A DNA stretch of 8,535 nucleotides from Accumulibacter sp. (lineage in GTDB: Bacteria > Pseudomonadota > Gammaproteobacteria > Burkholderiales > Rhodocyclaceae). The stretch is from positions 1 through 8,535 of the forward strand of contig JAIRZC010000011.1 in the NCBI GenBank assembly GCA_031267455.1. Direction: 5' to 3'. The notes below the pieces were generated by a model. That model saw only the letters and a program-made list of their open reading frames with translations. It did not search any database and was not told the origin of the DNA. Shown here one piece after another: positions 1 to 6,732 of this stretch (its first letter is position 1; each line of letters starts with the position of its first letter). The position numbers and the translations under genes are program-made.

Positions 1-50
1 ACGAGCGCCGCGATTCCAAGAAAAAGACCAAACAGACTGGTTTTATCCAT
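1..50 (-). CDS. motA: Flagellar motor stator protein, MotA/PomA type (5' fragment)
   Basis: Only the first 16 complete codons are in the window: MDKTSLFGLFLGIAAL, continuing with a probable Val cut by the edge. A short charged N-terminus (Met-Asp-Lys) running straight into a glycine-containing hydrophobic helix is how MotA/PomA/MotC stator subunits begin. These are inner-membrane proteins that, with MotB/PomB, conduct ions to drive flagellar rotation. The ATG overlaps the end of fliA by 8 nt, and a strong Shine-Dalgarno sequence (GGGAGGGG at 59-66) sits 8 nt upstream, so the start is well supported. A motor gene right after fliA is a familiar arrangement in beta- and gammaproteobacteria; a motB-like partner would be expected just outside the window. 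The identification rests on 16 residues plus context, so the family is likely but the subtype (MotA or MotC, proton or sodium) cannot be told. Confidence 0.7.
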   Translation of the reverse strand, partial: MDKTSLFGLFLGIAAL

Positions 51-789
51 TTCGGCGTCCCCTCCCTTTCTTTGATTCACCTTCTCCAAGGATACGGGCG
101 CGCAGGCGGGCGATGGCCAAGCTATGCAGCTGACAAACACGCGATTCGGAAACGCCCATGATCTCGCCGATCTCGCGCAGGTTGAAATCCTGCTCGTAAT
201 AAAGCGCCATCGCCATTTTTTCGCGCTCGGGAAGCGCGTCTATCCCTTGGACGATCCGGCGCCGCAGGTTCACGTCTTCGAAAATCTTCGATGGGTCGCA
301 AGAATCGTCCGAAAGATGCCTTTCGAAAAAATCATCACCTTCATTTTCGACAATGTCCTCGAAGGAGAGGATTTGATGGCCTCGGGCGTCCTGGAGCGTT
401 TTTCGATAATCGGAAAGCGGCATGTCGAGCGCCGCGGCGAGTTCGGCCTCGACCGGCGCGCGACCGAGTTCCTGTTCGAGTTTCGAAATCATGGCCTCGA
501 TTCGCCGCAGGTCGCGGCGCAGGCTCCTCGGAAGCCAGTCGTTTTCACGCAGGCCGTCGAGCATCGCGCCGCGGATACGCTGCGACGCGTAGGTCTCGAA
601 TTGCGCGCCCATCCCCGTCTCGAAACGCTCGATCGCGTCGAGCAGGCCGATCATTCCGTTTTGCACCAGATCCTCGACCTGAATGCTGGAAGGCAGGCGT
701 CCCATCAGATGGTAGGCAATGCGCTTGACGAGCGGGGCAAAGCGATGCACCAGCTGATCCTTGTCAATCTGGCCGGTTGCATTGTACAT
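43..789 (-). CDS. fliA: RNA polymerase sigma factor FliA (sigma-28)
   Basis: FliA directs RNA polymerase to late flagellar, motor and chemotaxis promoters and is normally held inactive by FlgM until the hook is complete. From the chosen start it is 248 aa, usual for the family. Sigma region 2 covers about residues 15-86 (DLVQNGMIGLLDAIERF at 40-56, then FETYASQRIRGAMLDGLR at 64-81). Region 3 is about 90-145 and region 4 about 178-232, with the helix-turn-helix NLREIGEIMGVSESRVCQLH at 203-222. A basic tail rich in Lys, Arg and Gly (239-247) follows. The frame stays open 144 nt further upstream inside flhG, but those residues are unlike sigma factors, while MYNATGQIDKDQLV fits the known FliA N-terminus; the ATG at 789 is therefore preferred. 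It begins 14 nt after the flhG stop and has no good Shine-Dalgarno sequence, so it may depend on reinitiation after flhG. Its stop overlaps the motA-like ATG by 8 nt. Confidence 0.96.
   Translation of the reverse strand: MYNATGQIDKDQLVHRFAPLVKRIAYHLMGRLPSSIQVEDLVQNGMIGLLDAIERFETGMGAQFETYASQRIRGAMLDGLRENDWLPRSLRRDLRRIEAMISKLEQELGRAPVEAELAAALDMPLSDYRKTLQDARGHQILSFEDIVENEGDDFFERHLSDDSCDPSKIFEDVNLRRRIVQGIDALPEREKMAMALYYEQDFNLREIGEIMGVSESRVCQLHSLAIARLRARILGEGESKKGRGRRNG
59..66 (-). promoter_or_regulatory. Ribosome binding site of the motA-like gene
   Basis: GGGAGGGG on the minus strand lies 8 nt before the ATG at 50-48, inside the 3' end of fliA. It fixes the start of the truncated stator gene and means that gene need not depend only on coupling to fliA. 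Confidence 0.7.
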
Positions 790-803
790 GGGGTCTGGAC
801 TTT

Positions 804-1688
804 TCAGGCGTAAATCGCTACGGGGTCGACATATCGGCTCAAGTGTAACAGTTGTTGGCCGAATTTTTCGAATCGATTGTTTCCATTCGTATAAACGGGC
901 CAGTCGAGCATATTCTCGGCGATTTCCCGGCAAGTTCTCGTCGCCATGGCTTCGGGGAACATTTCCGCGACGGGCTGGCCGAAATGCGCGGCCTTCTGGA
1001 AGTGCGCGTCAAGCGGAACGTATCCCGAAAAGTTCAGTTCCGCAATCGCGCGGCTGCGCGTCACCTGTTCGAGGTTCCTGTAGATCGTCGTCGCCTCTTC
1101 CAAGCCCGAGACTTTATTTACCAGAATCCTGAAATTCCTGTGCGAATACCCCAAGCTGACTTTTTTGATCAGGGCATACGCGTCGGTTATCGATGCGCCC
1201 GTTTTCGAAATGACGATGACGGTCTCGTGCGCGGCCAGCGCGATCGGCGAAAAACCCAAGTCGTGGTCGGGAGAAGCGTCGACGAGAACGATGTCCGCGA
1301 AAGCCTCCAATTCGGAAATGCACGAAAGAAACGCGCGTTGCTGCTCGTTCGTCCATTTCCGGAGTTTTTTCATGCTCCGGGCGATGGGAAGGACGCGAAT
1401 GTTCGTGGCGACATTGAGAAGAATCTCGGAAAGCGATTTCTCGCTGTCGACAACATGTTGCAGATCGCCGCGCGTAGGGAAACCGAAACACGAGGCCATG
1501 TTTCTGCGCGAATTCTCATCGAGGATCAGGACCCATTTCCCCAAGCGCGCGATCAGTACCGCGAGGTTGGCGATCAGGACGCTTTTCCCCACGCCGGGAC
1601 TTCCAGCGGAAAACGTGATGACCCTCAGTTGCTCCCTGTCGAGCAGACGCCGAAGCCCGGCCGCCTGATCACCATCGAAGCTAGGCAT
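804..1688 (-). CDS. flhG: Flagellar number regulator FlhG/FleN (MinD-like ATPase, divergent P-loop)
   Basis: FlhG is a MinD/ParA-superfamily protein that works with FlhF to control flagellar number and placement at the cell pole. This copy is 294 aa. Near the N-terminus is DQAAGLR (7-13), matching the DQAxxLR motif by which FlhG activates the FlhF GTPase. The P-loop reads AGSPGVGKS (28-36): the P-loop Lys35 and Ser36 are present, but the MinD signature lysine of KGGxGK is replaced by Ser30, and the next Gly by Pro31. The Walker A' region is LDEN (56-59), where MinD has a DxD-type motif. The Walker B/switch II strand is DIVLVDASPD (132-141). The last 25 residues contain a possible amphipathic helix (RFEKFGQQLLHLSRY) that could serve as a membrane anchor, but this is inference. 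A TTG six codons upstream keeps the frame open, but GGGAGG ends 5 nt before the ATG at 1688, so that ATG is used. It overlaps flhF by 8 nt. Confidence 0.92.
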   Translation of the reverse strand: MPSFDGDQAAGLRRLLDREQLRVITFSAGSPGVGKSVLIANLAVLIARLGKWVLILDENSRRNMASCFGFPTRGDLQHVVDSEKSLSEILLNVATNIRVLPIARSMKKLRKWTNEQQRAFLSCISELEAFADIVLVDASPDHDLGFSPIALAAHETVIVISKTGASITDAYALIKKVSLGYSHRNFRILVNKVSGLEEATTIYRNLEQVTRSRAIAELNFSGYVPLDAHFQKAAHFGQPVAEMFPEAMATRTCREIAENMLDWPVYTNGNNRFEKFGQQLLHLSRYVDPVAIYA

Positions 1689-3039
1689 GTTGTCCTCCCG
1701 CCGCAACGGCGAAGCCCGCGCCGGCCATCATCAGGCCGGGTTCTATGCCTTCGAGCCGTTGCGGGGAAAGTTCGGGCACATCCTTGAAAGCCCGATGCAG
1801 GAGGTAGGGACGGTTGGGCAGGTGCAAATCCTCGGGAACCCGCTGCCCGTTCGAGACATAATACAAGCGCAAGCCCGATCGCAGGATGACGTCGAGCGGT
1901 GAAGCGATCCCCGCCGCTTCGTCGATCTTGCTGAGGATGCAGCCCGCCAGGCCCGGTCCCGAGTAGGCGCGAACGACGTCTTCAAGCGTATCGCCGCGGC
2001 TCGTCGCCGAGAGGAGCAGGAGGCGCTGGACACCGCGACTGAACATCGCGACCTGTTTCCCGACCTGTTTGTCTTTCTGGCTCATCCCGATCGTGTCGAT
2101 GAGCACCATGTGCTTATGGCGAAGGTCGTTGAGAATCTGATCCAGTTCCTTTACGTCTTTTGCGAGATAGACCGATACGCCGAGGATTCGCCCGTAAATG
2201 CGGAGTTGCTCGTAAGCGCCTATCCGGTAGGCGTCCGTCGTGATCAGCGTCACCTTGCCCGCGCCGTGCCGCAGGACGCAGCGCGCGGCAAGCTTGGCGG
2301 TTGTCGTCGTTTTTCCGACGCCCGTCGGCCCGACGAGCGCGTAGACGCCGCCGCGAATGACAATGTCGGTCTCGGCGTCGAGCGTCGCCAACATCCGGTT
2401 CGTTCTCTCCTGAACCCATGCGCGCGCCCTGGAAACATCGATGTCGGTCGGCAATCCGGTAAGGAGGTCGCGCGCGAATTTCGGCGAAAAACCCGCTTCG
2501 AGCATGTGCCGCGCAATCTCCGTCTTGGTTGGTTCGAGGCGCGCGGCTTCGCCCCACGCCATTCCCGCAAGGTGCTGTTCGACGACCTTTCGTAACGAAC
2601 GGATTTCGCTCAAGACTTCGGCGGGAACGATCTCGGCTGGCCGCCCCACCTTCGGAGAAGGGGTAAATTCGGGAGCGGAGCGTTGCGTCCATACGGACGG
2701 ATTTTCCAAGGGGGGCCTGGTCTGCGCGGGCGTCTTGGCCGCCGCGGTATTTCGCAGCGCCATATCCACGAGCGCCGCGCTCGGCGTCGAGGCCCGCCGT
2801 AGCGCGCTGATGGCCGGCGGAGAAATTCTGACCGCGTAATCGTCGCTTTGAAGCGTTTCGGCCTTCAGGCGTTCCTTTTCCGGAAAAACCTTTTCCATTT
2901 CCGAGGGCGCAACCGCCATGATTTCGACGCCCTCCGGAATCGTGCGATTGGAAAGAATGATCGCCTCGGGTCCCAAAAGTTCCTTCACTCTGAACAGAGC
3001 GTCTCTTGCGGTCGCAGCGACGAATTTTCTGACGTTCAT
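1681..3039 (-). CDS. flhF: Flagellar biosynthesis GTPase FlhF (SRP/FtsY family)
   Basis: FlhF is the third SRP-type GTPase and marks the site where a new flagellum is built; FlhG stimulates its GTPase. The protein is 452 aa. The N-terminal B domain starts with the typical MNVRKFVAATARDALFRVK, followed by a low-complexity Pro/Ala/Ser linker to about residue 140. The N domain runs from about 140 to 225 and the GTPase domain from about 228 to 430. Visible motifs are G1 GPTGVGKT (237-244), G2-region TTDAYRIGAYEQL (267-279), G3 DTIG (315-318) and a G4-type SKIDE (370-374, commonly TKLDE). The C-terminal about 22 residues are Gly/Ala rich and resemble nothing I know. The ATG overlaps the flhA stop in an ATGA tetranucleotide and has GGAGG (3046-3050) 6 nt upstream. 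The stop overlaps the flhG start by 8 nt. All GTPase motifs are intact, so an active enzyme is expected. Confidence 0.97.
   Translation of the reverse strand: MNVRKFVAATARDALFRVKELLGPEAIILSNRTIPEGVEIMAVAPSEMEKVFPEKERLKAETLQSDDYAVRISPPAISALRRASTPSAALVDMALRNTAAAKTPAQTRPPLENPSVWTQRSAPEFTPSPKVGRPAEIVPAEVLSEIRSLRKVVEQHLAGMAWGEAARLEPTKTEIARHMLEAGFSPKFARDLLTGLPTDIDVSRARAWVQERTNRMLATLDAETDIVIRGGVYALVGPTGVGKTTTTAKLAARCVLRHGAGKVTLITTDAYRIGAYEQLRIYGRILGVSVYLAKDVKELDQILNDLRHKHMVLIDTIGMSQKDKQVGKQVAMFSRGVQRLLLLSATSRGDTLEDVVRAYSGPGLAGCILSKIDEAAGIASPLDVILRSGLRLYYVSNGQRVPEDLHLPNRPYLLHRAFKDVPELSPQRLEGIEPGLMMAGAGFAVAAGGQHA
1694..1699 (-). promoter_or_regulatory. Ribosome binding site deciding the flhG start
   Basis: GGGAGG on the minus strand is followed by ACAAC and then ATG (1688-1686). 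An upstream in-frame TTG (1706-1704) would place this element inside the coding region, so the ATG is the better start. The site lies inside the last codons of flhF. Confidence 0.8.
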
Positions 3040-5126
3040 GCCTTGCCTCCGATGACCGAGGTAACTTTGATGAGTTTGTTTTCAGGCACTTCGTTGTGGG
3101 AAAGCACCTTCAGTTGAGGAATGCCGCGCCGCAGAAAACGGGACAGCAACATCCTGAGGTTGCCAGGAACGAGCAGTACCGACGGCAGGCCGAGGTCTTC
3201 CTGGCGCCGCGCAGCCGATGCTGTTTCGCGGATCAACGTATCGGCGAGTCCCGGCTCGATGCTTGCGCCCTCACCGCCTCCGGTAATCGCCTGTATCAGC
3301 ACGCGCTCAAGCTGCGGGTCCAGCGACATGACCTGCATTTCGGTTCCGGCCGGGTAGAGCTGCTGGATGATCGAGCGGCCCAGCGCGATGCGTACTTGCG
3401 AAGTCAGCGTTTCCGGGTCCTGCGTACGCGTCGAGGCTTCCGCCAGCGTCTCGGTGATCGTGCGCATGTCGCGGATGTGGATGCCTTCGTCGAGCAGGTT
3501 CTGTAATACTTTTTGCAGAACGCCAATCTGGATCGACTTGGGAACGAGGTCTTCGACGAGCTTCGGCGTCTCTTTCGCGAGGTGTTCGAGCAGTGCCTGC
3601 GTTTCCTGGCGACCGAGCAGTTCCGATGCGTGGGAAAGAATCAGGTGGTTGAGGTGCGTCGCGACGACCGTACTCGCGTCGACGACGGTGTAGCCGTAGG
3701 CCTGCGCCTGTTCGCGCAAAGGAGTGTCGATCCAGTAGGCGGGCAGACCGAACGCCGGATCCTTGGTCTCCGCGCCCTGGAGCTGCCCCACGACATGTCC
3801 GGGATTGATTGCGAGGAAGCGTCCGGGGAAGGCCTCGCCCTGGCCGATTTCGACACCTTTCAGGAGTATCCGGTAGGTATTGGGTTTCAATTCGAGGTTG
3901 TCGCGTATGTGAACGGGAGTGATCAGGAAGCCGACTTCCTGGGCAAATTTTTTCCGTATTCCGCGAATGCGTTTGAGCAGTTCGCCATCCTGCGATTTGT
4001 CGACCAGCGGAATGAGCCGATAACCAACTTCGAGGCCGAGAACATCCAGCGGCGCGACATCCGACCAGCTCGCTTCCTGGGATTCTGCCGTCGGCGGTGG
4101 CGCGACCTTGACGGAAACGGGTATTCCGCCCCTCTTTTTCCAATACGTCAGCCAGGCCAGCGCGCCCAGCCCCGAAGCGAGACACAGGAAAACGAGGTTG
4201 GGCATTCCCGGGACGAGGCCGAGAATGCCGACGATCCCGGCTGTCAAGCCCATCACCATCGGATTGCTGAACATCTGGCTCAGGAACTGGTGAGAAAGAT
4301 CTTCCGCCTCGCCGACTCGTGTCACGATCATTCCGGCCGAGATCGAGATGATCAGCGCGGGAATCTGCGCGACCAGGCCGTCGCCTATCGTCAACAGCGT
4401 ATAGGTTCGCGCGGCGGTGGCAATGTCAAGGTCGTGCTGGAATACCCCGATGAAAAGTCCACCGAGGACATTGATGAACATGATCAGGATGCCCGCGACG
4501 GCGTCGCCGCGAACGAATTTCGACGCGCCATCCATCGACCCGAAGAAGTCCGCTTCCTCGGCGATTGTCTCGCGGCGTTTGCGCGCCTCGTCTTCGCCGA
4601 TCAGTCCGGCGTTGAGGTCTGCGTCGATCGCCATCTGCTTGCCTGGCATCGCGTCCAGCGTGAAGCGCGCGGCCACTTCGGCGACGCGCCCCGCGCCCTT
4701 TGTGATGACGGCGAAATTTATGATCACGAGTATCGTGAAGACGACAATCCCGATGGCGTAATTTCCCCCAACGAGAAAATGACCGAAAGCATCGATGACC
4801 TGTCCCGCGGCGGCTTGCCCGTTATGCCCTTCGAGCAATACCACGCGTGTCGAGGCGACATTCAGCGAGAGCCTCAGGAGCGTCGTCACGAGCAGGACGG
4901 TCGGAAAGGCGGAAAAATCCAGCGGCTTCGTCACGTTGATCGCCGCCAGCATGACGATGATCGAAATCGCGATATTGAAGGTGAAAAACACGTCGAGCAT
5001 GAATGCCGGTAGCGGCAATACCATCATCGACAGGATCAGGAGAATCAGTATCGGGCCCGCCATCTGCTGAGGGCTGATCCGCGCAAGGATGTTCTGGATG
5101 TTCATCACCGCGTTTCGGCTAGCCAT
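3036..5126 (-). CDS. flhA: Flagellar export gate protein FlhA
   Basis: FlhA is the large inner-membrane component of the flagellar type III export gate. It forms a nonameric ring whose cytoplasmic domain docks substrate-chaperone complexes and couples export to proton flow. The 696 aa length is standard. About eight hydrophobic segments lie in residues 22-330. The FHIPEP-family signature RVAEVAARFTLDAMPGKQM spans 147-165. The functionally important Lys203 and Asp208 (KFVRGD, 203-208), known from Salmonella FlhA at the same numbers, are present. A charged linker (about 330-360) leads to the cytoplasmic domain, which includes NPGHVVGQL and ends in SVIGGKA. The ATG at 5126 has GGAGAG (5132-5137) 5 nt upstream and overlaps flhB by 8 nt. 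A second Met at residue 8 has no Shine-Dalgarno sequence and was not chosen. The stop overlaps the flhF start by 4 nt. Confidence 0.98.
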   Translation of the reverse strand: MASRNAVMNIQNILARISPQQMAGPILILLILSMMVLPLPAFMLDVFFTFNIAISIIVMLAAINVTKPLDFSAFPTVLLVTTLLRLSLNVASTRVVLLEGHNGQAAAGQVIDAFGHFLVGGNYAIGIVVFTILVIINFAVITKGAGRVAEVAARFTLDAMPGKQMAIDADLNAGLIGEDEARKRRETIAEEADFFGSMDGASKFVRGDAVAGILIMFINVLGGLFIGVFQHDLDIATAARTYTLLTIGDGLVAQIPALIISISAGMIVTRVGEAEDLSHQFLSQMFSNPMVMGLTAGIVGILGLVPGMPNLVFLCLASGLGALAWLTYWKKRGGIPVSVKVAPPPTAESQEASWSDVAPLDVLGLEVGYRLIPLVDKSQDGELLKRIRGIRKKFAQEVGFLITPVHIRDNLELKPNTYRILLKGVEIGQGEAFPGRFLAINPGHVVGQLQGAETKDPAFGLPAYWIDTPLREQAQAYGYTVVDASTVVATHLNHLILSHASELLGRQETQALLEHLAKETPKLVEDLVPKSIQIGVLQKVLQNLLDEGIHIRDMRTITETLAEASTRTQDPETLTSQVRIALGRSIIQQLYPAGTEMQVMSLDPQLERVLIQAITGGGEGASIEPGLADTLIRETASAARRQEDLGLPSVLLVPGNLRMLLSRFLRRGIPQLKVLSHNEVPENKLIKVTSVIGGKA

Positions 5127-6258
5127 TTACACTCTCCGGGACGAGTTCGGGCGGCACGGCGATTTTACGCGGCGGCAGTGGGTAGTTTCCGCCGCTTTGC
5201 TTCCAGCGCGCCAACTGATAGACGTAAGCCAGCACCTCGGCGACCGCGGCGTACAGCGCCGACGGGATTTCCTGGTCAATTTCGGCGTGGCGATAGAGCG
5301 CGCGCGCCAACGGTTGTGCTTCGAGGATCGGGATATTGTGCTCAAGCCCGATTTCCCGAATCTTCAGCGCGATTTCGCCCCGTCCCTTGGCGAGGACTTT
5401 CGGCGCCCTCATCCCGGTCTTGTAGCCTAAGGCGACCGAAAAATGTGTCGGGTTTGTCACGATGACATCGGCCGTCGGAACGGCGGTCATCATGCGCCTG
5501 CGCGCCGCGTCGCGCTGCAGTTGGCGGATTCGTCCTTTGACTTCCGGGCGGCCCTCCATTTCCTTGTTTTCCTGCTTGACCTCTTCCTTGGTCATCTTGA
5601 GCTTGTCGTAGTATTGCCACAATTGATAAGGAACGTCGATCGCGACGATCAACACGATCGATATGACAATGGCCAGGAAGCTGTAAATGATCAGATGCCC
5701 CGCGCTCGAAAGCCCCGTACCGACGGACTGACCGAAAAGCGCGAAAATGTCGCTGCGTTCGCTCCAGATCACCCAAAGCGCGACACCGCCGACGAGCAGG
5801 GACTTGGCCACCGATTTGACGAGTTCGGCCAGGCCGTTCCAGGAAACCAGCCGTCCCAGGCCATTGACCGGATTCAAGCGATCCGGGTCGGGAGCGATCG
5901 CCTTGAGCGAAAAATTCCAGCTCCCCATAAGAAAGGGCGCGGCCAACGTGGCGAGGACGAGCGCCAGGAAGAGCGGCGCGAGAGACATCAGGGAGTCGAA
6001 GGCGAGGTCCGAAAAGCGGATCAACATCGCGTCGGGATCGCGCATCAACGGCTCCTCAAGCGTCAGGCCACGGCGGACCACGCCCGCCGTTCGCTGGGCG
6101 ATCCACGGTCCGGCTACCCAGAAGACCGTCGCGGCCGTCGCGAGAATGAGGAAAGCCCCGATTTCACGTGACCGGGGTACCTGTCCGTCGCCTCGCGCCT
6201 GCTCGAGTCTTCGACTCGATGGGGGCTCTGTTTTTTCGAGATCGCTGTCTTCAGCCAT
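5119..6258 (-). CDS. flhB: Flagellar export switch protein FlhB
   Basis: FlhB sits in the inner membrane at the flagellar type III export gate and changes substrate specificity from rod/hook to filament proteins after cleaving itself. The protein is 379 aa. It opens with the family-typical Glu-Lys-Thr-Glu-Pro-Pro (8-13) and the basic stretch REIG (31-34). Four hydrophobic segments lie near 33-52, 88-111, 145-165 and 187-208, joined to the cytoplasmic domain by the charged linker KLKMTKEEVKQENKEMEG (219-236). The autocleavage motif NPTH is at 269-272, the same numbering as Asn269-Pro270 in Salmonella, so normal self-cleavage is expected. The ATG has AGGAAG (6265-6270) 6 nt upstream. It is the first gene of the flagellar cluster, after a long non-coding stretch, and its end overlaps flhA by 8 nt. 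In pseudomonads flhB lies with fliPQR instead; its place before flhA is a betaproteobacterial and enterobacterial trait. Confidence 0.98.
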   Translation of the reverse strand: MAEDSDLEKTEPPSSRRLEQARGDGQVPRSREIGAFLILATAATVFWVAGPWIAQRTAGVVRRGLTLEEPLMRDPDAMLIRFSDLAFDSLMSLAPLFLALVLATLAAPFLMGSWNFSLKAIAPDPDRLNPVNGLGRLVSWNGLAELVKSVAKSLLVGGVALWVIWSERSDIFALFGQSVGTGLSSAGHLIIYSFLAIVISIVLIVAIDVPYQLWQYYDKLKMTKEEVKQENKEMEGRPEVKGRIRQLQRDAARRRMMTAVPTADVIVTNPTHFSVALGYKTGMRAPKVLAKGRGEIALKIREIGLEHNIPILEAQPLARALYRHAEIDQEIPSALYAAVAEVLAYVYQLARWKQSGGNYPLPPRKIAVPPELVPESVNG

Positions 6259-6287
6259 GGACGGCTTCCTATTGACTTAGCGTGCAT

Positions 6288-6465
6288 TATATAAAAAAAC
6301 TTTAATAAATAAAGGGGTTATATGATTTTATTTATACAAATTCTCGAATGGTTCACTAAAAATACAAAAAACGCTTGCGCCAAAACGGAGAAAAAGCGCG
6401 TATTTATGCCAAGTTATTGTTTTTAATGGTTAATTTTTAAATCATCGGAAAATGGGATAAAGTAA
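6288..6465 (-). promoter_or_regulatory. AT-rich tract upstream of flhB, probable promoter region
   Basis: By direct count G+C is 13 of 60 bases in 6301-6360, 23 of 60 in 6361-6420 and 20 of 60 in 6421-6480, far below the flanking genes. It ends about 30 bp before the flhB start and includes several TATA-like strings on the minus strand (for example TATAAAT and CATATAAC around 6320-6340). An AT-rich upstream region ahead of the first gene of an operon fits promoter, UP-element or activator binding. No single promoter is clear, so this is placement by composition and context only. Confidence 0.45.
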
Positions 6466-6485
6466 AGACGCCTCAAGGGCAGGCG

Positions 6486-6510
6486 CGCAGCCTCTGGAAG
6501 CGGAGGCGCG
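6486..6510. repeat. Short inverted repeat (hairpin), GCCTC/GAGGC
   Basis: GCCTC (6490-6494) pairs with GAGGC (6503-6507) across an 8-nt loop, and CGC (6486-6488) with GCG (6508-6510) extends the stem with one bulged A. No T-run follows on either strand, so it is not a canonical terminator. Confidence 0.5.
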
Positions 6511-6524
6511 TGAGCTTTAAAGAT

Positions 6525-6549
6525 CGCGCCAGGCCGCGCAAAAGGCGCG
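6525..6549. repeat. Short inverted repeat CGCGCC/GGCGCG
   Basis: CGCGCC (6525-6530) and GGCGCG (6544-6549) form a perfect 6-bp stem with a 13-nt loop. The right arm is part of the 10-bp direct repeat AGGCGCGTGA (6504-6513 and 6543-6552). Neither strand has a clear T-tract after the stem. Confidence 0.45.
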
Positions 6550-6608
6550 TGAAACGAGTCGGAAACGAGCACACCCCTCCCTCCAACGGGCCAAAGCCAA
6601 GCGATTTA

Positions 6609-6637
6609 CGTCATTTTCGCGAAAACGGGAATCCAGT
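6609..6637 (+). repeat. dRS3/REP-like palindromic repeat, left copy
   Basis: The unit begins CGTCATT and ends GGGAATCCAGT. Inside, 6613-6632 fits ATTTTC-N8-GGGAAT, one arm changed from the Neisseria dRS3 form ATTCCC-N8-GGGAAT. It contains the perfect 12-bp palindrome TTTTCGCGAAAA (6614-6625). Units of the form CGTCATTCC...GGAATCCAG are, from general knowledge, common dispersed intergenic repeats in proteobacteria. Its last 10 bp (GGAATCCAGT, 6628-6637) are inverted at 6702-6711. Confidence 0.65.
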
Positions 6638-6701
6638 TATGTACTTCTCTGGTGGAACGCGCGTTTTTTGATTTTTCCGCCCTTTGAGCGGGGACAAACG
6701 C

Positions 6702-6732
6702 ACTGGATTCCGGGCCTATGCCTGGAATGGCG
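6702..6732 (-). repeat. dRS3/REP-like palindromic repeat, right copy (inverted)
   Basis: On the minus strand this unit reads CGCCATTCC, an internal GGC/GCC stem, then GGAATCCAGT. It is thus an inverted relative of the 6609-6637 unit, with 10 identical bases at the inner end and CGyCATT at the outer end. The hairpin arms are ATTCCGGG (6707-6714) and CCTGGAAT (6721-6728), matching at 7 of 8 pairs. The two units face each other across 64 bp, as in a REPIN or small MITE. Confidence 0.65.

Noticed and set aside
790..933. N-terminal extension of FliA in the longest open frame
   Set aside because: The extra 48 residues lie inside the end of flhG and do not resemble sigma factor sequence, whereas MYNATG at 789 does.
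3513..5012. Open frame of 499 codons on the plus strand, antisense to flhA
   Set aside because: It lies wholly opposite a full-length, motif-complete FlhA. The translation has no recognisable domain and the charged composition typical of an antisense shadow in GC-rich DNA.
6160..6175. parS-like sequence inside flhB (TTTCACGTGA at 6162-6171)
   Set aside because: Against TGTTTCACGTGAAACA only 10 of 16 positions match: the central 10 are right but the outer ones fail. Functional parS sites usually tolerate only a few mismatches.
6325..6345. DnaA-box-like TTATACAAA in the AT-rich tract, suggesting oriC near parAB
   Set aside because: It is a single box with one mismatch to TTATNCACA. No cluster of boxes was found, and AT-richness alone does not make an origin.
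6396..6412. Possible sigma-54 promoter on the minus strand (TTGGCATAAATACGCGC)
   Set aside because: The GG and GC elements are off the required spacing by one base in both possible registers. A second TGGCGCG at about 6525-6533 lacks the -12 GC.
6378..6415. Possible FlhDC-box-like string around TTGGCATAAATACG on the minus strand
   Set aside because: Only part of one half-site matches what I recall of the consensus, and the inverted partner at the right distance is poor.
6543..6556. parS half-site (CGTGAAACG) in the intergenic region
   Set aside because: The left half does not match parS at all, so there is no palindrome.
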